Under the pieces are notes generated by a model. The model was not told the DNA's origin, did not search any database, and saw only the letters and a list, made by a program, of their open reading frames with translations. The position numbers and the translations under genes are program-made. From Acholoe squamosa (lineage: Eukaryota > Annelida > Polychaeta > Phyllodocida > Polynoidae), in NCBI GenBank assembly GCA_949317995.1, contig OX439045.1, forward strand, positions 40,753,693 to 40,817,692: a stretch of 64,000 nucleotides of DNA. The letters run 5' to 3'. Of the stretch, positions 57,216-64,000 are shown in pieces; position 1 is the first letter of the stretch; the number at the start of each line of letters is the position of its first letter.

Positions 57216-59516
57216 ATGCTTCGTCTTGCCTGTCTGTTCCTCCTGGCTGGAGTAGCCCTTGGTAGTGGCTATGGCTACCAAAAGCCAAAGACCAGTAAGT
57301 ATACCAGCAAATTCTTTTATATATCTATAGTCATCTTCAGTTCTGACCCAAAGTAATTAAAATATACATCACTGCTAAACTTAATGTTCAATATCTATAA
57401 CCACTGGAATGCAAACTGCAGATTTCAAATGCAGTATACACTGTAAGCCCATTGACCCAGGATTACAGTGGAATGGCTATTATTCGAGTCTACAGGGGGA
57501 GTTGATGTTAATACAAATCTAACCACCCTACAGTGGATTGCACTGTACCAAGTACACGACAATCTACTGTTTATTTACAATCCGGGCTCAGAGTGTAGTG
57601 AATTCTCTCTGATCAGATCTACCAATTTTGAGAAAAATGCTTCTTTTTTATCACAGCACGTTGCTTCCAGTGTGAGTATCGCCCACCAAAAACCTATAGC
57701 TATAAGGTCCCCCGTGAGGAGCAATATGAAGTACAGGTAAGTCCCAGTACGAACTCAAACTTCTAGACAGACTTGCTACACAAATTGTTATACCCTGAGA
57801 CTTTTGGGGAATTTATGACATGAGTAGGAGGGGCCGGGCCCTGACATGACATTGATAGAATTACAAAATAATGGATACACTTTGTGTTTAAATCTCACTG
57901 CCTAATGTTTGGATTGCAAATCCCTTTTGGGTTCTGAAGCCTGCACATTGGGTATTCTAATTTCGCCATTGATACAGCAGTAATATCAGCAAGTGAGATC
58001 CTACAGCAGCGAAGAATCTTGAATAATTACTATAATTACGTGGGCTAGTAGGGTATAGTGACATTTCACCAAAAGGTAAATTAAATATCTGTCAAGGGAG
58101 TACCCTGTTTTTTGTGGGGGATATACGGTCATAATACCTTTTCATTTCAAGAAATCAGGGTTGCTTTGTTGTCGGTCTTTATTGTTGAAATAATCAATGT
58201 AACAAACCATCGCCTATGTAAAATATTCTCTCGCCACAGACCACAGCAACTTAGTTCAGATTATAGATTTACACCTTGGAATCAGAAAGTAGCAAGTCAG
58301 CAACATACCCAGTCGGTTGTTTAATTAATTCACAAAGGTTAGGCACATTTAAAGTGTTTAGGGATTTGATCATAACGTCGATTAGGTAATAAGACATCCA
58401 AAGTCGAAAACACAGAGATCATAGGATGAAATAGAATAACACATGTACATAAATATTTTTCATATTTTCCAAACCTAACATTATAGGTACCAAAACACAC
58501 CCAAGAGTGCAAAGAGGAGAAGGTCCAGGCTGGACAACGTTATGTAGAGGAAAAGAAAGAGGAGAAGAAGGGTGGATATGGACATGAAGGATATGGACAT
58601 GGTGGATTTGGACATGGAGGCTATGGACATGGCGGCTATGGACATGGCGGATATGGACATGGTGGATATGGTTACCAGAAGAGAAGTTATGGTCATTACG
58701 AGCCTGTGTACAAGACTGTCAAACGCTGCTACCCAAAGGTAACTATAGCTATTCATTTCTACACTATACATAGAGTGGGGGGGGGGAAACTTCATATATT
58801 TTGAGCGGGGAGAGAAAATCATTGTAGGAATGACATGTACAATTAACATCAACCTTATAACCATCAGTATAGATAGATACCTTCCTAAACCTGCATAGAT
58901 ACGTGTAATTTCAACACTGTCTTGAAATTGAAACAACTGTAATATTTTCAGGTCACTTACGAGACCGAGACCCGCAAAAGGACCGTTTATGATACAGAGA
59001 CCAAGACTGGACGTGCTGGTGGCTTCGACCCCTGCATGGGCCCCATCACTGCTGAGTCTGGCAAGGCTGATGGTGTAGATGACTGGGAGTGCCACAGCAG
59101 CTGCTTTACCCGTGTGGACCATTATGGAAGTAAGTTATTATTACATACTGAGATATACAATTTTTTTTAAAAAAATGAGTCCTAAGGCCATTTAAGGTCA
59201 ATCAGTGTGTTATTGAGAGGCTGCTAGATAGCATTGTGTTAAGGAATATGTGTTCAGAAAAGGTGGTGTAAACTTGATACAGTGGTGTGTATTAAAATAA
59301 CCATAGGCCTACATCTTATTTTTTCTTGGATAACCATTAATTTTAAGGGGATTCTCTGATGCAATAGTTTGCTTGCTTTTTTAAGATGTTGCCCGCGGCT
59401 GTTTCAAGGGAGAGTTTGGAGTGAACCCCCACCACCCAGGACCCCAGACCATCAACGGCCAGACTTACCGCTTCTGTTATGGTGACCACTGTAACGGAGA
59501 TAAGGTTTCTCATTAA
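57216..59516 (+). CDS. Secreted Ly6/uPAR-like protein with a Gly-His-Tyr-rich insert, paralogue 2
   Basis: Five exons: 57216-57294, 57657-57736, 58487-58738, 58952-59129 and 59386-59516. Phases (1, 0, 0, 1) are identical to the paralogue at 33866, and exons 2, 4 and 5 have the same lengths. The product is 239 residues with the same signal peptide. Ten mature cysteines lie at 29, 32, 61, 134, 165, 184, 188, 202, 227 and 232, again with CFQC and a terminal C-x4-CN (CYGDHCN). The Gly-His-Tyr insert in exon 3 is longer and more regular (five consecutive GYGHG-type units followed by SYGHY), so it expands by repeat slippage. Exon 4 carries a block (AGGFDPCMGPITAESGKADG) identical to the first paralogue, while the introns differ. 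This indicates duplication with conserved coding sequence. No GPI tail. Function unknown. Confidence 0.88.
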
Positions 59517-59693
59517 ATAAAATATCACTGATCCCTCTATTATATAAATATGCGTTCCTGTCATTAATGTCCAAGGTTAGGAAATACTTCTATAGTATGT
59601 CCTTATTCTTACCTGTCATTGTCTGAATAGATTCTGCAGAATTTGAGGCAGAAAATGTCTTTTTGTCCATTGTTGTATGGACTATAGTCTAAA

Positions 59694-59699
59694 AATAAA
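59694..59699 (+). terminator. Polyadenylation signal of Ly6-like paralogue 2
   Basis: AATAAA about 180 bp after the stop, like paralogue 1. Another AATAAA overlaps the stop codon (59516-59521). Confidence 0.65.
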
Positions 59700-60850
59700 T
59701 CTAATCAAAGGTCATCCATTGAGCCTGTCTGTATTATAGCCTTCACAGGATATCCCATCCTGATCGCCCTATGTGTACTGGGTAGTGCAAAAAATAGGAG
59801 CCTGTATCTCCACATACTGCTGACCTAAAAAATATCCAGGTATAAGTAATATGAGAAGCACCCACACAATAATGACGAGATATCAGAATTCTCAGTATTT
59901 CTGACAGGCTCGCTGTTCAATACACTTTTTTATCAATGGGAGACAATGGCTGTTCAGGAAGTAGCTATTGATCCTAAAAAAAGTCTTGAGGAAAAGAAAT
60001 TTCTTTTTCAACCCCGTTACCTGAACATGAGAATTCAGGCCTGATCACACATCAAATTAGTCGGTCCCCCATGTATCCACAACCTTTTATTTGTATATAG
60101 AAATTAAATCTTATACCTTACCCCAGTGACTAGGCATACACCCATTTTGATTTTGGAGCAATACACTTTGCATTAGCCACGAGGTTAATTCAAAAGGTCC
60201 TGGGATTTCTACCCCTGCAATCTTAGTGTAGGCACATATCATAAGACCCAGCCAGTCTACCCTATCTAATGCAGTGGTTGCAGGCCAGTCAGGCACAGCA
60301 AGTCCTGAGATCACTTCACTATTCCTTTTCCAGCACTAAGATCACTGCAATCTTAGTGAAATAATTATATAGTGGTTTCACTTGAGTACAAGAGCACTCA
60401 CATGGAACCCTCCTACTCCCAATGTGATGTATTCTGGACTAGTTGCTTGTAATTTGTATATTTGAATGAGAAACAAGTCAGAAAGCTTGTACATCGTTGC
60501 AGGACCGGAAGTAGCGTATTTTGCTGTCACGGTAAATGTTTATTGGTTATAAATATTATCCGGTGCATTTTCGCAGTCATAACATATCTCCCTTTTTCAA
60601 ACCAGATACGGAGTATCGTAATACATGTAACATGAACAGTAAATGAAATAAAGTATAGCACAACAATCTTTGTTGATATCAATATGAAAAATAAACATAG
60701 TGTAAATGTTAATTAAGTCTGATAGTAATTGAGTCTCTGCGGAGCGTGCCTAATATGTGCTCCCCATCTTGGGTTGTTTTCATTAGGGACCGGCTGTGCC
60801 ACCCTAGGTACATCATTTTCATTTTGGACTGGTTGTGCCTGCTGTGGCAT
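59700..60850. other. Intergenic sequence with a repeat shared with 55110-55300
   Basis: 60185-60360 repeats text from 55110-55300 in direct orientation. It includes a CTGCAATCTTAGTG motif occurring as both direct and inverted copies. The stretch 60500-60850 may contain the LTR of the adjacent Gypsy element, but its ends could not be set. Confidence 0.5.
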
Positions 60851-63560
60851 AACTGGTACAGGCTGAATGTTCTCATCATTCTCTACCTACATGTCCATGT
60901 GGTATCAGTCATTTAACTATTACTCTTTACTTTTGACTTGTACCTTGCACAACCTAGAAGTGTTCCATTTTTTACCATCTTCTAACATCACACAATTACC
61001 ATGTACTTGTTTCACCTTTAGAAGTTTGGAATATCTCATCCCAGCTTTTTACACATGCCTTGGATTTTTAACCCAGACATAATCTCCGACTCCAATCTGT
61101 TGTTCTTTGACACCAGGCTTGCTGTCAAAATTTGCCTTATAGCTGGCTTGACCAGCATCTACCTTTGCTTTTACATTTTTATGATGAACAGTTTCATCTT
61201 TGGGTTGAAGTATTTGAACCTTAGTGCATACCTGTCTACTTTGCATTAGCTCGAATGGAGCTTTACCTGTAATACCGTTTGGTGTTGCATGATACGCCAC
61301 TAATTGTTTTCTAACAGCATCCGTTGGAGTCTTGGTCTCAAGTTTATCTATCTGAATACCCTACTTGATGGTACGGTTCATCCTCTCGACGATACCATTG
61401 GCCTGCGGATGGTACAGAGCAACTCGACAATGTGTAATATTGCGTTCTGAAAGGAAAGACTTCATCTCATGTGAACAAAATTGTACACTGTATCAGTAAC
61501 AAGAAATTCGGGAAAACCTTCACTAGCAAACACTTTGATGAGAAAGTCTTTGACTTTGGAGGTTGTCACCTCAGCGACAAATGAAACCTCACACCATTTA
61601 GAGTAGTAATCTACTAGGACAATAACAAATTTGTACATTGCATTCGGAAATGGACCAACAATATCCATAGCAACCTTTTGACATACTCTCTCAGGGAGTG
61701 GAACTGGGGTGAGAGGTGGCATATGACATGTATAAGGTTTGTCACAAGAAGCGCAATATGTGCAGTTTTTCACAGTCTGTTCTATGTGGCGGTCCATTGA
61801 TGGCCACCAATAGTACTGCCGTAGCCGTCGTTCTACCAAAGTCATACCGAAGTGTCCTTCATGGGCAAGCTGTATCACCTGGCCTGTAGTGAGTCAGGAA
61901 TAATGAGGCGCTCACCTCTGTGTAACATTCCACCCTCAAAGGATAGTTCATTAGCAACACTATGGAACTTAGCCACCTCACTCGAAAGTGACTTTACTGG
62001 AGGCCATGAAGATATAGTGTACTCAATGACACTTTGCAAGTTGGCGTCATTTTTAATAGCATCCCGCAGTTCATCTGCAGTAATGACACCATTTGTAACA
62101 TCCTGTATATGTGCAATACTCCCGTCTATGGGAGAATCATGGCAGAACTCATCAGGAGATCCTGTTACCAGAAGAGGTGATAGACAGTCAGCTATCTTGT
62201 TATTGGCACCGGGAACATATGTAGCATGGAAGTTGTACTCAAGCAGTTGTCCAGACCACCTGTTGATCCTAGGACTTGTTCTGTCAGACGAGAAATCCTT
62301 TGTCTTCAGTATGTCAATCAAAGGTTTGTGATCAGTATGTAGTGTATAGGGTATTCCCCATAGGAATGTGCGTAGGCCCTGAGATACCCAATAGCATTCT
62401 AGCATTTCTCTTTCAATGGTAGAGTACCTTTTCTCAGCATTGGACAGTGTGCGAGAGATGAATGCGATAATTTTCTCCGAACCACCACTGACCTGAGACA
62501 ATACAGCACCAAGACCATATCCACTTGCGTCTGTGGTGACAATTATCTCGACTCCGTCAGATGTGTTGAGTGCATGTAGAAGTGGTTTTGAAGCAATTTC
62601 GGATTTCAGATTGGAGAATATCTGGTCATGCGATTTCTCCCACTTGAAGTTTATATCCTTCTTCATGATTTCTCGTAGAGGGGCAAAGTTCTGAATGAAT
62701 TTGGACATATACTAGCAAAGGCCTAAGAATGAACAAAGTTGATCCTTGTTCTCAGGAGTCGGAGCATCTACGACTGCACATACTAGGTCGTCCTTTGGTC
62801 GAATACCCTCATGTGTAATTGTATGTCTGAGGTACTCAACAGACTGGACTTTGAACTGGCACTTCTCCTTGCTTACTGTAAGTCCATGGTGTCGCAAGCG
62901 AGTAAGCACTGTTCGCAGAATGTCATCGTGCTCCTTCTGGGTCTCCGCAAAGATGAGGACATCATTCTGAAAGTAGCGGACCCCTTTGGTGGCCTTGAAG
63001 ATGTAGTGCATCATACGCTGAAACAGCGAAGAGGCAGATGTTAGCCCAAATGGAACTTGAGTGAAGCATCTAGTAATGTCTTTAGATTTCTCCGTTAGTG
63101 GAATCTAGTGGTATGCTAAACTGAGATCTAATTTTGTGAAGATCTTAGCATCTCCCAGTGTGCTAAGCATTTCATGGATGTTAGGTATAGGGTGAGACGA
63201 TTTTTGAATTTACATCCTTAAGATCGACACATATGCGAATGCAGCCATTGCTCTTCTTCGCAATTACTATTCTGAAGCCTCTATAGGCTCTATCATACCT
63301 AAATCCTGTAGTCTCTTAAGTTCTTTGGTAAGAGCTGGTCTCACAGACAGTGGAATATTTCGCACTCGATGCTGGACAGGAAGTTCTCCGTCCTTCCAGT
63401 GAATGTCATGCGTAAAGTATTTTGTCTTGTATTTTGCACCCTTCACAAAGAGGTCTGCGAACTCCTCAATGAAGCTCGGTGCTGTATGTAGAACTGGTTG
63501 CGACAAAGTAGGGTTAACCACAATCGAAAGTTTGCACTGAGTATGGCAACCAATGATTGC
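60850..63560 (-). mobile_element. Decayed Ty3/Gypsy LTR retrotransposon, pol region
   Basis: The minus strand encodes, in order, reverse transcriptase, RNase H and integrase, the Gypsy order. gag and protease are not recognisable at higher coordinates, and the region beyond 63738 belongs to another repeat. LTRs not identified. Confidence 0.85.
61049..63521 (-). pseudogene. Ty3/Gypsy pol remnant: reverse transcriptase, RNase H, integrase
   Basis: Reverse transcriptase begins near 63521 with LKRLQDLGMIEPIEAS, followed by a frameshifted palm. The catalytic box reads YFQNDVLIFAE (63014-62712 piece) where YxDD is expected. RNase H (62708-62300): TTDASGYGLGAVLSQ, REMLECYWVSQGLRTFL and LHTDHKPLIDI. 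Integrase zinc finger (61878-61740): HEGHFG...CTYCASC. Catalytic core: MDIVGPFP and VLVDYYSKWCEV with its first Asp, VTD for the second, and a Glu in HPQANGIVERMNRT (near 61400). The C-terminus has VGDYVWVKNPRHV (61049-61090). In-frame stops and shifts near 63265, 62710, 61465 and 61360 make it inactive. Confidence 0.88.
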
Positions 63561-63737
63561 AGCACCTTTTTTAGATAAGTATGCCTTTCTGTATTGGACT
63601 GCTTCTTGTACTCAATGGTTGCCTTGAAAAACCAGAAAATAGTAATGGGAACGCCCTCTCAACCACCAGGATGAATATCACTCTCATGAAGCATGCAGTG
63701 ACTGAATAGTGAATCGTATAGTGATTTTGGCAATATA

Positions 63738-64000
63738 CCCATGTAGCAAGCTCGCCTAGGGCAAATTCAGTTTCAGCTCAGATAAGCTGGTTCAAAGCGG
63801 ACAGAATACTATTCATGGTTTTAGGTTGGGCAAATGGTGGGTTTCCAGTCAGGTCCACATTGAGTTGCCCTAATAGGGCAAACTGAACTAAGACTGTTGG
63901 GCTCCTGACACTTTTTGTCCAAAGCAAGTTGTGTGGGCCACATAAGGCTAACTGATTTGGGCACAGATTGGTTTCAATGTGGGCACCCTGAATCAGGCAT
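63738..64000 (-). repeat. GTAGCAA-ended element, second copy, cut by the window end
   Basis: Starts CCCATGTAGCAAGC and runs to the window end as the reverse complement of 51729-52029 with modest divergence (for example TTAGGTTGGGCAAATGGTGG). Its internal minisatellite would lie beyond 64000. Confidence 0.8.

Noticed and set aside
58481..59122. 213-codon minus-strand frame over the second Ly6-like gene
   Set aside because: It spans exons 3 and 4 and the intron between them of the plus-strand gene. The apparent Met-Ser-Ile repeats are the reverse reading of Gly-His-Tyr codons.

Overview
This window is nuclear DNA from an animal, most likely a marine invertebrate such as a mollusc, another lophotrochozoan or a cephalochordate. 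The sequence alone does not settle the phylum. The support is: GT-AG introns of 200-750 bp, TATA-box promoters and AATAAA signals, animal gene families (POMT1, Ly6/uPAR-like secreted proteins, a NADAR domain, a Toll/TIR-like fragment), and a dense, AT-rich mix of LINEs, LTR elements, foldback elements and minisatellites.

Layout. 0.4-5.1 kb: a decayed LINE whose 5' ORF ends in a KH-like domain and is split by a small inverted-repeat transposon. 5.7-7.9 kb: a ~105-bp minisatellite, one unit of which is replaced by a 197-bp segment that also lies 1.6 kb upstream. 8.7-16.5 kb (minus strand): an unprocessed POMT1 pseudogene. Most exons keep correct splice sites and reading phase, but several carry stops or deletions, and its introns hold transposons and hairpins. 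17.9-24.5 kb: copies in both orientations of a microsatellite-bearing repeat family, one interrupted by a LINE fragment. 24.5-30.5 kb: two LINEs lying tail to tail. 31.1-31.4 kb: a terminal exon encoding half of a NADAR domain. 32-33.5 kb: a hAT-like miniature element and a GGTAG array.

33.8-36.2 kb and 57.1-59.7 kb (plus strand): two five-exon paralogues with the same exon phases and nearly identical promoters. They encode secreted ten-cysteine Ly6/three-finger-like proteins with a Gly-His-Tyr repeat inserted in the cysteine scaffold. This is the most distinctive coding content. Between them, at 38.9-40.8 kb, is an intact gene for a basic, Ser/Arg-rich protein whose C-terminal domain resembles the degenerate GIY-YIG domain of plant EFFECTOR OF TRANSCRIPTION proteins.

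The rest is repetitive: a TIR-bounded element made of two minisatellites (41.9-43.6 kb), a 257-bp foldback hairpin, a 1.1-kb palindrome-bearing transposon that also occurs inverted in the POMT1 pseudogene, three copies of a GAGACCTGTTTCA-ended family (48.5-50.3 kb), a GTAGCAA-ended minisatellite element (50.8-52.0 kb, with a second copy at the window end), a BEL/Pao-like LTR plus gag remnant (53.1-54.7 kb), and a Ty3/Gypsy pol remnant on the minus strand (60.9-63.5 kb).

The genes show no sign of forming a pathway. All calls come from reading the sequence by eye, without database searches.
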